A DNA stretch of 64,000 nucleotides from Alphaproteobacteria bacterium Ga0077535. Its GTDB lineage: Bacteria > Pseudomonadota > Alphaproteobacteria > Caulobacterales > Aquidulcibacteraceae. The stretch is taken from assembly GCA_001464425.1 (NCBI GenBank), contig LNEK01000032.1:1-64000 (forward strand). Direction: 5' to 3'. A model generated the notes under the pieces. The model did not search any database. It saw only the letters and a program-made list of their open reading frames with translations, and was not told the origin of the DNA. Below, piece by piece: positions 35,345 through 43,999 of this stretch (within the stretch, counting starts at the first letter, position 1; each line of letters opens with the position of its first letter). The translations under genes were made by a program, and so were the position numbers.

Positions 35345-36233
35345 GATTTTAGTGGCCGACGATTGGCGTGATTACCGGATATTGGATTCCGGCAATGGCG
35401 GCAAACTCGAACAGGTCGGGCCATATCGCTTTGTGCGGCCGGAGCCGCAGGCGCTGTGGGCGCCCGCGCTCGGCACAAACGAATGGGACAGTGCCGATGC
35501 GATCTTCACCGGCACATCTGGCGAAGACGATGAAGGCGGCCGCTGGCGATTCAATCGCGAACTACCGCAGAGTTGGACGCTGAAATGGGACGATCTTTCG
35601 TTCCTCTCGCGGCCGACCCCGTTTCGTCACCTCGCGTTCTTCCCTGAGCACTCGGTGCATTGGCGCTATGCACGCGAATGCTTGAAAGCGCATCGAGGCG
35701 CACAGCCGGAAGTGCTGAACCTCTTTGGCTATACCGGCCTCGCGTCTCTCGCCTGCGCCAAGGCCGGCGCGAAGGTGACGCACGTGGACGCCTCGAAGAA
35801 AGCGATCGGTTTCGCGCGCGACAATCAGCGCGAAGCGGACCTGGAGAACGCGCCGATCCGCTGGATCGCCGACGATGCTCTGACCTTCGTGAAGCGCGAA
35901 ATCCGCCGCGGGCGCCGTTACGACGGCATCATCCTCGATCCGCCTAAGTTCGGGCGCGGCCCTGACGGTGAGACGTGGCGGCTCGAAGAAAATTTGCCTG
36001 AGTTGCTGGACGCTTGCCAGACGCTGCTGCGCACGGACGCGAACGATCGCGCCAGTGCTAAAGGCTTCATGATCGCGACAGTTTACGCAGTGCGCCTCTC
36101 ATACTTGGCGCTCGCGCAAACGGCGCAACAGATGTTTGGCGGCGGAGAATGGCAGACCGGTGAAATGGCGCTGCCGCATGAAGGCCGCGAACTGCTGCTC
36201 CCAACAGCCATCTTTGCGCGCTGGCGTGGTTAG
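35325..36233 (+). CDS. RlmI-like class I SAM-dependent RNA methyltransferase
   Basis: A 302-aa Rossmann methyltransferase. SAM motif I is VLNLFGYTGLASLACAKAGAKVTHVDASKKAI near 128-159. The motif IV equivalent is IILDPPKFGRGPDGETWRLEENLPEL near 208-233, where DPPKF is typical of RlmI/RlmK-type and related rRNA enzymes. The N-terminus lacks a PUA domain, so it is shorter than RlmI. It starts inside the end of the TrmH gene and its stop overlaps the end of the convergent dnaE2 by four bases. The likely substrate is rRNA; the exact position is unknown. Confidence 0.85.
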   Translation: MMAPAPKILVADDWRDYRILDSGNGGKLEQVGPYRFVRPEPQALWAPALGTNEWDSADAIFTGTSGEDDEGGRWRFNRELPQSWTLKWDDLSFLSRPTPFRHLAFFPEHSVHWRYARECLKAHRGAQPEVLNLFGYTGLASLACAKAGAKVTHVDASKKAIGFARDNQREADLENAPIRWIADDALTFVKREIRRGRRYDGIILDPPKFGRGPDGETWRLEENLPELLDACQTLLRTDANDRASAKGFMIATVYAVRLSYLALAQTAQQMFGGGEWQTGEMALPHEGRELLLPTAIFARWRG

Positions 36234-39200
36234 TGAAAATTCCGCCCCTTCGGCATCACGTTTGCCGCCGCACTTAAATTGATGCGCACGTTGCGCGGGT
36301 GACGCTGCGGGTCACCGCGCCACGAGCCGCCGGGATCGCCAGATTTGGCTTCGTCGGTGGGCGAGGTTGCATCGAGCTGCGGGCCGGCTTCGGAAAGTTC
36401 AGCCAGCAGCGGATTCCAATCGTGCACGCGTTCGGCGATGACATGGATGACGCCGCCCTCTTTCTGCACCGGCCCATCGATCGCCACCAACCGCCCACCC
36501 AGCACTTCGCGGCGATATTGCTCGAACAATTTCGGCCAGACGACGATGTTGGCGATGCCGGTTTCATCCTCCAGCGTCATGAAGATAACGCCGGACGCCG
36601 TACCCGGCCGTTGGCGCACGAGCACTAACCCCGCAACGCGCACGCGTTCGCCATTGCGCGCTTCAGTCAATTGCTCCGCTTTGACGGTGCGCCGCGCGCT
36701 CAATTCTCCGCGCAGGAGTGCGGCAGGGTGGGTTTTTAGCGAGAGCCCGATCGTGCGATAATCCTCGACCACATGCTCGCCCAACGGCATCGGCGGCAAA
36801 TCGAAGTCCGGCTCTTTCGTCGGATCGTGGCTTTGCACGAAAAGCGGCAAATCCTCTTGACCGCCAACACGATTTAACCCGCGAACGGCCCAAAGCGCAT
36901 CGCGCCGATCCAAGCCAAGAGATCTGAATGCGTCTACATCCGCCAGCCGCTCAATGCTGGGCGCCGGCAAGCCGCTGCGGAGCCAGACATCGCGAATGGA
37001 ATCGTAACCAGCGCCGCGATGAGCGATGAGTTGAGCCATCTCCGCTTCCTTCAAACCTTGCGCCTGACGAAAACCTAGACGCATGGCGTGCGTAGACCGT
37101 ACGTCGTCTCGCATATCGATGTGGCGTTGATGTAAACGAAGCGACGCGGCGGGGCCCGGCTCCAGCGTATTGTCCCACGCCGAATTGTTGATATCGATTG
37201 GACGTATCTCTACGCCGTGATCGGCCGCATCGCGAACGATCTGGGCTGGCGCGTAAAATCCCATCGGCTGTGCGTTTAGCAGAGCGGCTGCGAAAACATC
37301 AGGATAATAGCATTTCAACCAAGACGACGCGTAGACGAGAATGGCAAAGCTCGCCGCGTGACTCTCCGGGAAGCCATACTCACCAAAACCTTCTATCTGC
37401 GCGAATGATGCTTCGGCGAAATCGCGTTCATACCCATTGCCGACCATCCCCTCGATAAACTTGGCTCTCAGTGTTCCAATCGTACCCACGCGTTTAAACG
37501 TGGCCATGGCGCGGCGGAGCTTGTCGGCCTCCGGCGGCGTGAAGCCAGCAGCGGTGATGGCGATCTGCATCGCCTGCTCTTGAAAGAGCGGCACGCCAAG
37601 GGTGCGCTTCAGCACGTCCCACAATTCTGGCTTCGGCGCTGTCGCCTTTTCCAAACCTTGGCGACGGCGCAAGTAAGGATGCACCATCCCACCTTGAATG
37701 GGCCCTGGCCGCACGATCGCCACTTCGATGACGAGATCGTAAAACTCCTTTGGTTTCAGCCGCGGCAGCATCGACATTTGCGCCCGGCTTTCGACCTGGA
37801 AGACACCGATTGAATCGGCGCGATGCAGCATCGAATAAACACGCGGGTCATTCGTTTCCGTCGAGTCGAGCCTCAAGACTTTATCGTCAGGATAGTGCTG
37901 TTTGCAGAGATCGAAGGCTTTGCGAATGCAGGTAAGCATGCCGAGGCCCAGGATATCGACTTTGAGGATTCCCAAATCCTCCAGATCATCCTTGTTCCAT
38001 TCGACGACTGTACGGTCCTCCATGGCGGCGTTCTGAACCGGCACGACATCGTGCAGCTTCTCGCGCGTGATGACAAAGCCGCCCACATGTTGCGAGAGAT
38101 GCCGCGGAAAGCCATTCAGCTCGTTGGCGAGCGTGACGCACTGCATCAACTTGACGTCGCTTACGTCCAAGCCCTGCTCTTTAAGGTCCTTGTCTTCAAC
38201 ACCACGCGACCACCAATGCAGCGTCTTGGCCAAACTCGCGATGCGATCCTCGGAATATCCGAACGTCTTCGCCACTTCGCGGATTGCGCTGCGACCGCGA
38301 TAACAGATTAAAGTGGCGGCTAGACCCGCGCGATCGCGTCCGTACTTTTGGTATACATACTGGATCACCTCTTCGCGCCGCTCGTGCTCGAAATCGACAT
38401 CGATGTCCGGCGGCTCGCCCCGCTCTTCGGAAACGAAACGATCGAACAGAAGCGTGTTGTTCGCTGGGTTTACCGAAGTGATGCCGAGGCAGTAGCAAAT
38501 TGTGGAGTTGGCGGCCGATCCTCTGCCTTGGCACAAAATTGGGTCGACCTTATTGCCGTCCTTGTCGAAGCCGGACCGCGCGAACTTCACAATGTCGGCG
38601 ACGGTCAGAAAATACGGCGCGTATTTTATGCGGCCAACGATATCGAGCTCGCGCTCCAAGGACGCTTTCACCTTCTCGGGAACGCCATCGGGGTAACGCT
38701 GCTGTGCGCCTTTCCAAGCCAAATGCTCAAGCGCTTGTTGGGGATCGGTGAAGCCCTCGGCTGTTTCTTCAGGATACTCGTAGCGCAGCTGATCCATCGA
38801 GAACGCGATACCGCGAAGAAAGCGCAAGCTCTCCGCCACCGCTTCCGGCGCATCTTTATAGAGACGCGCGATCTCTCCTGGCGGCTTCAGCTGCCGCTCG
38901 GCGTTTTTTGCGAGCAATGCAGAAGCTTCATCCAGTTTTTTCTTCTCGCGAATGCATGTGACCACATCAAGCAGCGGCCGGCGGTCGCCGTGGTGCATTA
39001 GCGGCTCGGTCGTTGCGAGCAAACGCGCGCCAGTTTGCACCGCCAATGTTTTGAGTTGCCGAATGCGGCGGCGATCTTCGCCGCTGAACTGAAATGGCGC
39101 CGCGAGCCAGACTTGGCCGGAGGCATCGCCGACATCACGGAGATAGCGCGCCATTGCATCAGGCTCATCGCCCAGAGCGAACTCCGGAATGAGAATTGTC

Positions 39201-39577
39201 TGCAGATCTTTCGCGTGCGCAAGATAGTCGGCGAAATCGAGCCAGCACTGACCTTTCGGCGCACGGCGATTGCCGATGGTAAGCAAGCGCGTGAGGTTAG
39301 CGTAACCAGCGCGATCCTTGGGATAAACGATCAAGTCCGGCGTGCCGTCGCGAAACACCAGCCGCGATCCGACTATGACGCGGACGTCGACGCCCTTCTC
39401 TTCTTTGACCGATTTCGCTTTCACATGCGCGCGCACCACGCCCGCCAGCGTATTGCGATCAGCAACGCCAATCCCGACAAGCCCAAGCTGAGCCGCCTGC
39501 TCCACCATCTCTTCCGGGTGCGAGCCGGAGCGGAGGAACGAGAAATTTGTGGTGACGCAAAGTTCGGCGAAGCTCAT
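36230..39577 (-). CDS. dnaE2: Error-prone DNA polymerase DnaE2
   Basis: A 1115-aa C-family polymerase of the ImuA-ImuB-DnaE2 mutasome that copies damaged templates. The N-terminal PHP domain begins CVTTNFSFLRSGSHPEEMVEQA, and the catalytic palm has PPDIDVDFEHERREEVIQYV. IGVFQVESRAQMSMLPRLKPKEFYDL is diagnostic of DnaE2 type. HhH and OB-fold regions follow (EAEMAQLIAHRGAGYDSIRDVW and VRVAGLVLVRQRPGTASGVIFMTLED). It ends in PKGRNFH. The gene overlaps the imuB stop by four bases and is the last of the operon. SOS induction is through the LexA box upstream of imuA. Confidence 0.96.
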   Translation of the reverse strand: MSFAELCVTTNFSFLRSGSHPEEMVEQAAQLGLVGIGVADRNTLAGVVRAHVKAKSVKEEKGVDVRVIVGSRLVFRDGTPDLIVYPKDRAGYANLTRLLTIGNRRAPKGQCWLDFADYLAHAKDLQTILIPEFALGDEPDAMARYLRDVGDASGQVWLAAPFQFSGEDRRRIRQLKTLAVQTGARLLATTEPLMHHGDRRPLLDVVTCIREKKKLDEASALLAKNAERQLKPPGEIARLYKDAPEAVAESLRFLRGIAFSMDQLRYEYPEETAEGFTDPQQALEHLAWKGAQQRYPDGVPEKVKASLERELDIVGRIKYAPYFLTVADIVKFARSGFDKDGNKVDPILCQGRGSAANSTICYCLGITSVNPANNTLLFDRFVSEERGEPPDIDVDFEHERREEVIQYVYQKYGRDRAGLAATLICYRGRSAIREVAKTFGYSEDRIASLAKTLHWWSRGVEDKDLKEQGLDVSDVKLMQCVTLANELNGFPRHLSQHVGGFVITREKLHDVVPVQNAAMEDRTVVEWNKDDLEDLGILKVDILGLGMLTCIRKAFDLCKQHYPDDKVLRLDSTETNDPRVYSMLHRADSIGVFQVESRAQMSMLPRLKPKEFYDLVIEVAIVRPGPIQGGMVHPYLRRRQGLEKATAPKPELWDVLKRTLGVPLFQEQAMQIAITAAGFTPPEADKLRRAMATFKRVGTIGTLRAKFIEGMVGNGYERDFAEASFAQIEGFGEYGFPESHAASFAILVYASSWLKCYYPDVFAAALLNAQPMGFYAPAQIVRDAADHGVEIRPIDINNSAWDNTLEPGPAASLRLHQRHIDMRDDVRSTHAMRLGFRQAQGLKEAEMAQLIAHRGAGYDSIRDVWLRSGLPAPSIERLADVDAFRSLGLDRRDALWAVRGLNRVGGQEDLPLFVQSHDPTKEPDFDLPPMPLGEHVVEDYRTIGLSLKTHPAALLRGELSARRTVKAEQLTEARNGERVRVAGLVLVRQRPGTASGVIFMTLEDETGIANIVVWPKLFEQYRREVLGGRLVAIDGPVQKEGGVIHVIAERVHDWNPLLAELSEAGPQLDATSPTDEAKSGDPGGSWRGDPQRHPRNVRINLSAAANVMPKGRNFH

Positions 39578-41118
39578 GCGAACAGCCCATGCACGAACCA
39601 GCGCGGCGGCTCGTCGCTCTCGCCGTAGAAGCCTTCGCGATAGAGCCAGTAGCGGCGCCCCTCCTTATCTTCGACGCGATAATAGTCGCGCGTCGGCAGA
39701 CCACCGAGCCAATCGCCGCTGATCCGCTCCGGCCCTTCCGCGCGCGTGACTTCGTGCAGCACGCGCCGCCAGCGGAAGCGGATCGGCGGACCATCCGGGA
39801 CGGTGGCCAGCGTTTCGATCGGTTGCGGACGCGCAAATAAAGTGAGCGGGCGGCGCATGACGCCGTCGCGCGGCGACGCTGCGGGCGTTGTCTTCTCAGC
39901 TGAGCTACTGAGAGCGGCGCTCCATGCGCCCGCCTTTTCCGGCGCATGCACTTCGCTGAACTTGGGCCTCAGCACGCGCTTTGGCCCAAGCCGCGCGCTT
40001 AACACATCGACAAGCGCAGCAATTTTCTCCGCGCCGGCATCGGCTTCCTCCACCGCCGCCAGTGTACGCGCGCCGCCTTCGATGCGCTCAAGCTGCACCA
40101 CATCGAGCCGCGCCGCTTCAATGCCAAACTCAGCGTCTAGATTTTCGGCCGCGTGGCCGAGCTTTTCGCGGAAGAGCCGCAGCAGCGGTTTCACTTCGCG
40201 TTCAGGACGGCTGACGCCGATCTCAATCACACGGTCACGCCCATCCACGCCGAACAGATGCAATGCCGCCCGCCGCGCGCCCGCGCCCCGCAGTTCGAGC
40301 TTCTCGATGACGTCAGAGCAGAGATGCTCCGTCGCGATCAGGATGGTCTCGACGCTGAAGAGCGGCTCCAGGAAACGCCGGAGCGCAAACACAGACGGCG
40401 TCGGACGGCGCGGGCTGAGGGCTTCGGGGGCCCGGCCAAGCGCTTGATTCAGCCGCAACATCGCGCGCTCACCGGCGCGAGCCGTGAAGGAAGAACGCGG
40501 CGCTGTCAGCAATGAGCCGATGGTTTTGAGCCCAAGCCTCCGCAACAGCGCTGCAGAGGCTTCTTCCAACCGCAGCGCTTCGATCGGGAGAGGCGCGAGC
40601 GTTTGCACTGCATCCGCCGAAGCTTGCGTCGCGCGGCTGTACCGCGCCAAAGCCCAAGCGGCGCCAGGCGTTGGCGCAAGCGCGGCGCGGGCGGCAAAGC
40701 CTTGTGCGGCGAGGCGGGTCACGATCTGATCGCGCAATGCTGCTTCGCCGCCGAACAAATGGGCGCAGCCGCTAATGTCCAGAAACAATCCGTCCGGTGA
40801 ATCGATCACGACAAGCGGCGTGAAGCGCTCGCACCAAGCGGCGATGTGATCGAGCGCGCGGGCATCCTCTTCCGGTTCGGCTTCGATGGCGGCAAGCCCT
40901 GGCTGCATTGCGCGCGCATCGGCAAGCGACATGGCAAGCTTCAACCCAAGCGAAGACGCACGCGCATCGACGCCCGTCAGCAGGAAAGCGCCGGCTTCCT
41001 TGGCGTAGATGGCGAGCGGGCGCTGCTCAGGCGCGCGCCCGGATCTGATCAGCCGGTCCGTATTCAGACGCGGCAGATAGATCGCGAGCCACGTCGCGTT
41101 GCTCGAAAGCACGGACAT
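39574..41118 (-). CDS. imuB: ImuB, inactive Y-family polymerase-like protein
   Basis: A 514-aa hub of the mutasome that links ImuA and DnaE2 to the beta clamp. I start at the ATG at 41118 (MSVLSSNATWLAIYLPRLNTDRL); the track start is 66 codons upstream inside imuA. The palm-like start AIYLPRLNTDRLIR lacks the acidic residues of active Y polymerases, and DGLFLDISGCAHLFGGEAAL is the altered palm. The finger/little-finger region is SRPEREVKPLLRLFREKLG, and the C-terminal DYYRVEDKEGRRYWLYREGFYGE is typical of ImuB. It overlaps imuA by 92 bp. Confidence 0.94.
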   Translation of the reverse strand: MSVLSSNATWLAIYLPRLNTDRLIRSGRAPEQRPLAIYAKEAGAFLLTGVDARASSLGLKLAMSLADARAMQPGLAAIEAEPEEDARALDHIAAWCERFTPLVVIDSPDGLFLDISGCAHLFGGEAALRDQIVTRLAAQGFAARAALAPTPGAAWALARYSRATQASADAVQTLAPLPIEALRLEEASAALLRRLGLKTIGSLLTAPRSSFTARAGERAMLRLNQALGRAPEALSPRRPTPSVFALRRFLEPLFSVETILIATEHLCSDVIEKLELRGAGARRAALHLFGVDGRDRVIEIGVSRPEREVKPLLRLFREKLGHAAENLDAEFGIEAARLDVVQLERIEGGARTLAAVEEADAGAEKIAALVDVLSARLGPKRVLRPKFSEVHAPEKAGAWSAALSSSAEKTTPAASPRDGVMRRPLTLFARPQPIETLATVPDGPPIRFRWRRVLHEVTRAEGPERISGDWLGGLPTRDYYRVEDKEGRRYWLYREGFYGESDEPPRWFVHGLFA

Positions 41119-41719
41119 GAGCGTTCCATTCAATGGTGAAGCGCGCGCCGGAAGGGCCGCCGCGGCTGCGCATGAGTTCGATGGCGTAAGCGGGGGCCCC
41201 GAGTTCGCGGGGTTCAGCGCGGCTTGGCGCCGCCGCAACGCGCCAGCGTGTCCACGCGGCGCTGGCTTCCGCGCGCGGGCGCACGAGCAGACATTTAGAG
41301 CCATTGCGCTCGGCAAAGAGTAAGAGCCGCCGCGTGGTTTTCAGATCGAGCGGCTTGCCGCGCCCGCTCAGCGCGCAAATGACAATTGCGCCGCGCGCCG
41401 AAAGCGCCTGCTCGGCCGCCCACAGGCAATCTTCGCGCTTGGCCGCGCGAACGACGATGAGCCGACCAGGATCGAGCCCGAGTTGCGCCAGCCCAGGCGG
41501 ATAAGGCGCGCCGTCTTCGGCGAACACCCCTTCTTCCCCGGCCCAGATCACCCCCGCTTGCCTTGCCCAAGAAGCGGCCAGATTGAGCGCAAAACCGATC
41601 GCCGCCGGCTCCGAACCGGGATCGGCCGGCCCCATTTCATGCAACGGGCCCCCGGCCATTTGGGCCAGAAAGCTGCTGAAGCCATTGAGCGGCTCGGAAA
41701 GGACTGGACGGGGACTCAT
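41027..41719 (-). CDS. imuA: ImuA, RecA-like mutasome protein
   Basis: A 230-aa RecA/SulA-related protein required with ImuB and DnaE2 for induced mutagenesis. It has the family pattern: GGPLHEMGPADPGSEPAAIGFAL at the front, GVIWAGEEGVFAEDGAPYPPGLAQLGLDPGRLIVV, CLWAAEQALSARGAIVICAL and LDLKTTRRLLLFAERNGSKCLLVRP. The ATG at 41719 lies directly against the LexA box, so the transcript probably has a very short leader. It is the first gene of the imuA-imuB-dnaE2 operon. Confidence 0.92.
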   Translation of the reverse strand: MSPRPVLSEPLNGFSSFLAQMAGGPLHEMGPADPGSEPAAIGFALNLAASWARQAGVIWAGEEGVFAEDGAPYPPGLAQLGLDPGRLIVVRAAKREDCLWAAEQALSARGAIVICALSGRGKPLDLKTTRRLLLFAERNGSKCLLVRPRAEASAAWTRWRVAAAPSRAEPRELGAPAYAIELMRSRGGPSGARFTIEWNAHVRAFEQRDVARDLSAASEYGPADQIRARA

Positions 41720-41734
41720 GTTCTCTATATGTTC
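41720..41734. promoter_or_regulatory. LexA operator (GTTC-N7-GTTC)
   Basis: GTTCTCTATATGTTC is an exact match to the alphaproteobacterial SOS box GTTC-N7-GTTC. It begins one base from the imuA start codon and lies 33 bp upstream of the divergent ogt-like ATG, so LexA could control both directions. Confidence 0.88.
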
Positions 41735-41767
41735 TATTCCTTAGAGTCGTTCCATTCAAGAGGCGAA

Positions 41768-42307
41768 ATGTACGCATACGCCCTGTTCGACACTGCCATC
41801 GGCCGCTGCGGCATCGCCTGGGGGCCGCGCGGGATCATTGGTGTGCAGCTCCCAGAGAAGAGCGAAAACGCGACGCGTACGCGACTGATGCGCCATTGCC
41901 CGAGCGCTGATGAGCTTGAGCCGCCAAAGCAGATCGCGCGCGGCATCGCCGATATCGCGGCGCTTTTGAGCGGCGAGCAAAAATCGCTGCGCACCATCAC
42001 ACTCGATATGAGCCGCACGCCGACGTTCAACGCCCGCGTTTATGAAACCACACGCGCGATCGCGCCGGGCATGACGCGCACCTATGGCGAAATCGCCCGC
42101 GCCATTGGCGATGCAAGCGCCGCGCGCGCCGTCGGCCAAGCGCTGAGCCGCAATCCGTTCGCGATCGTCGTCCCGTGCCACCGCGTCGTCGGCGCCGACT
42201 TTAAGCTCACCGGCTTCAGCGCCAGCGGCGGCATCGCGACGAACCGGATGCTGCAGATCGAAGGCTGGCGGGCGAAAGAGCCGATGCTGTTCGAGGAATT
42301 GGTCTAG
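41768..42307 (+). CDS. ogt: Methylated-DNA-[protein]-cysteine S-methyltransferase
   Basis: A 179-aa suicide repair protein that takes alkyl groups from O6-alkylguanine. The start is the ATG at 41768 (MYAYALFDTAIGRCGIAWGP), after AAGAGGCGAA; the track frame begins far upstream inside imuA. The DNA-binding HTH is TRTYGEIARAIGDASAARAVGQALSRNP. The acceptor Cys is in IVVPCHRVVG at about residue 137, and FKLTGFSASGGIATNRMLQIEG follows. It is shorter than Ada and has no N-terminal regulatory domain. It shares a LexA box with the divergent imuA operon. Confidence 0.92.
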   Translation: MYAYALFDTAIGRCGIAWGPRGIIGVQLPEKSENATRTRLMRHCPSADELEPPKQIARGIADIAALLSGEQKSLRTITLDMSRTPTFNARVYETTRAIAPGMTRTYGEIARAIGDASAARAVGQALSRNPFAIVVPCHRVVGADFKLTGFSASGGIATNRMLQIEGWRAKEPMLFEELV

Positions 42308-42362
42308 CGGGAACCAATCCGCAGCCCCCGCATTGCTCCGCCGCAATCACCCGAGGCGCCCA

Positions 42363-42752
42363 ATGACCGGCTTTGTCGACAACATCGAAACCCTGACCAC
42401 GCAGAATACCGACTTTCGCCGCGTCATCTACACGGGCGAGCACCTCCAACTGGTGCTGATGTCGCTCGAGCCCGGCCAAGACATCGGCTCGGAAGTCCAC
42501 GCCACGCACGACCAATTCTTCCGCATCGAAAGCGGCAAAGGCGAAGTCGTCATCGACGGCGAACGCAGTCAGGTGAAGGACGATGACGCCATCATCGTCC
42601 CGGCCGGCGCACAACATAACGTGATCAACACTGGCTCAGAGCCGCTGCGCCTTTACACACTCTACGGCCCGCCGGAGCATCAAGACGGCGTTGTAGCGCC
42701 GAATAAAGACAACGTCGAAGAAGAGCACTTCGATGGACGGACGACCGAATAA
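42363..42752 (+). CDS. Cupin domain protein
   Basis: A 129-aa single-domain cupin. The ATG at 42363 (MTGFVDNIETLTTQNTDFRR) follows GAGGCG. Cupin motif 1 is GSEVHATHDQFFRIESGKGEV with His ligands, and motif 2 is IVPAGAQHNVINTGSEPLRLYTLYGPPEH. It resembles the small mannose-6-phosphate-isomerase-like cupins. No substrate can be assigned. It lies 55 bp after ogt on the same strand, with its stop adjoining a convergent acyl-CoA dehydrogenase gene. Confidence 0.85.
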   Translation: MTGFVDNIETLTTQNTDFRRVIYTGEHLQLVLMSLEPGQDIGSEVHATHDQFFRIESGKGEVVIDGERSQVKDDDAIIVPAGAQHNVINTGSEPLRLYTLYGPPEHQDGVVAPNKDNVEEEHFDGRTTE

Positions 42753-43988
42753 TCACCGCCCGCTGGGCAAATCCTTGAACGCGACACCCTTATCGACGCG
42801 CACATCTTGCGGAAGCCCCAGCACCCGCTCGGCGATGATGTTCTTCAAAATCTCATCGGTGCCGCCGGCGATGCGCAGGCCCGGTGCGAACATGTAGCTT
42901 TGGTGGAAGGCGCCTTCGAGCGGGGCGAGGTCGGGATCGTTGATGATGCCGAAATGGTCCTGCGCTTCGATCGCGGTGTTGGCGATGTCCATCATCTGAT
43001 TGGCGTTGATGACTTTGCCGATCGAGCTTTCCGGGCCAGGCGTTTGGCCCTTCGAGAGCGCCGTCATGGTGCGGAATTTCGCGAGCTTGTAGCCCTCCGC
43101 GCGCACGATCCAATCGGCGAGCTTCTGCCGGAATGCTTCGTCCTTGATCAGCGCGCCTCCTCCGGTCGGCGAACTGATGCCGCGCGCGAAATCCAGAATT
43201 TCTTTGTAGTCGGGGCCGTAGGAGCCGCCGACAGCGAGGCGCTCGTTCATGAGTGTAACGAGCGCGACATTCCAGCCCATGCCCGGATCGCCCAAGCGGC
43301 TGGAATCCGGAATACGCACGTCAGTAAAATAGACTTCGCTGAACTCGCGCCCGCCTGAGGCTTGGTGGATTGGCCTTACCTCGACGCCCTTCTGCTTCAT
43401 ATCGACGATGAACATGGTGAGGCCTTTGTGCTTCTCCACGTCCGGATTCGTGCGCACCAGCAAGATGCCGTAATCCGAGAATTGCGCGCCTGTCGTCCAC
43501 ACTTTCTGACCGTTGACGATCCAATCGTCCCCATCACGTACGGCTTTGGTCTTCGATGCGGCGACATCGGAACCCGCGCCCGGCTCTGAGAAAAGTTGAC
43601 ACCAAATCTCTTCGCCGCGCAGCGCTTTGGCGACGTAGCGATCCTTGGTCTCTTCGTCAGAGAATGCGATCACGGTCGGCACGCACATGCCAAGACCAAT
43701 CGAGAACGGCGCGGCCGGAGCGTCGAACTTCGCTTCTTCCTGGTTGAAGATCACCGAGTAGATCGGCGGCAGGCCGCGTCCGCCCTGCTCTTTCGCCCAG
43801 GTGATGCCGGTGAAACCCGCCTCAGCCTTCTTGGCCTGATAGGCTTTCGCCGCTTTCAAATACTCAGCCGGCGACAGCTTGCGCTGTAGCCGTTCGCTCT
43901 CGGCGCTCTTCGGCTTCACATTCGCTTCAAGAAATGCGCGCGCTTCGGAGCGGAACTTGGCTTCTTCAGGCGTATCGTTGAAATCCAT
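42753..43988 (-). CDS. Acyl-CoA dehydrogenase family protein
   Basis: A 411-aa FAD enzyme. The ATG at 43988 (MDFNDTPEEAKFRSEARAFL) is preferred to the track's 44-codon extension, which lies inside the upstream gene. Conserved segments are WCQLFSEPGAGSDVAASKTKAVRDGDDWIVNGQKVWTTGAQ, GLTMFIVDMKQKGVEVRPIHQ, and GLRIAGGTDEILKNIIAERVLG. It is cotranscribed with a second acyl-CoA dehydrogenase 11 bp upstream, a pairing seen in heteromeric steroid or branched-chain acyl-CoA dehydrogenases of actinobacteria and proteobacteria. The substrate is unknown. Confidence 0.92.
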   Translation of the reverse strand: MDFNDTPEEAKFRSEARAFLEANVKPKSAESERLQRKLSPAEYLKAAKAYQAKKAEAGFTGITWAKEQGGRGLPPIYSVIFNQEEAKFDAPAAPFSIGLGMCVPTVIAFSDEETKDRYVAKALRGEEIWCQLFSEPGAGSDVAASKTKAVRDGDDWIVNGQKVWTTGAQFSDYGILLVRTNPDVEKHKGLTMFIVDMKQKGVEVRPIHQASGGREFSEVYFTDVRIPDSSRLGDPGMGWNVALVTLMNERLAVGGSYGPDYKEILDFARGISSPTGGGALIKDEAFRQKLADWIVRAEGYKLAKFRTMTALSKGQTPGPESSIGKVINANQMMDIANTAIEAQDHFGIINDPDLAPLEGAFHQSYMFAPGLRIAGGTDEILKNIIAERVLGLPQDVRVDKGVAFKDLPSGR

Positions 43989-43999
43989 TGTTCTGATCC

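Noticed and set aside
39574-41316. Extended start of imuB (track coordinates)
   Set aside because: The extra 66 residues read through imuA in another frame; the family start is at 41118.
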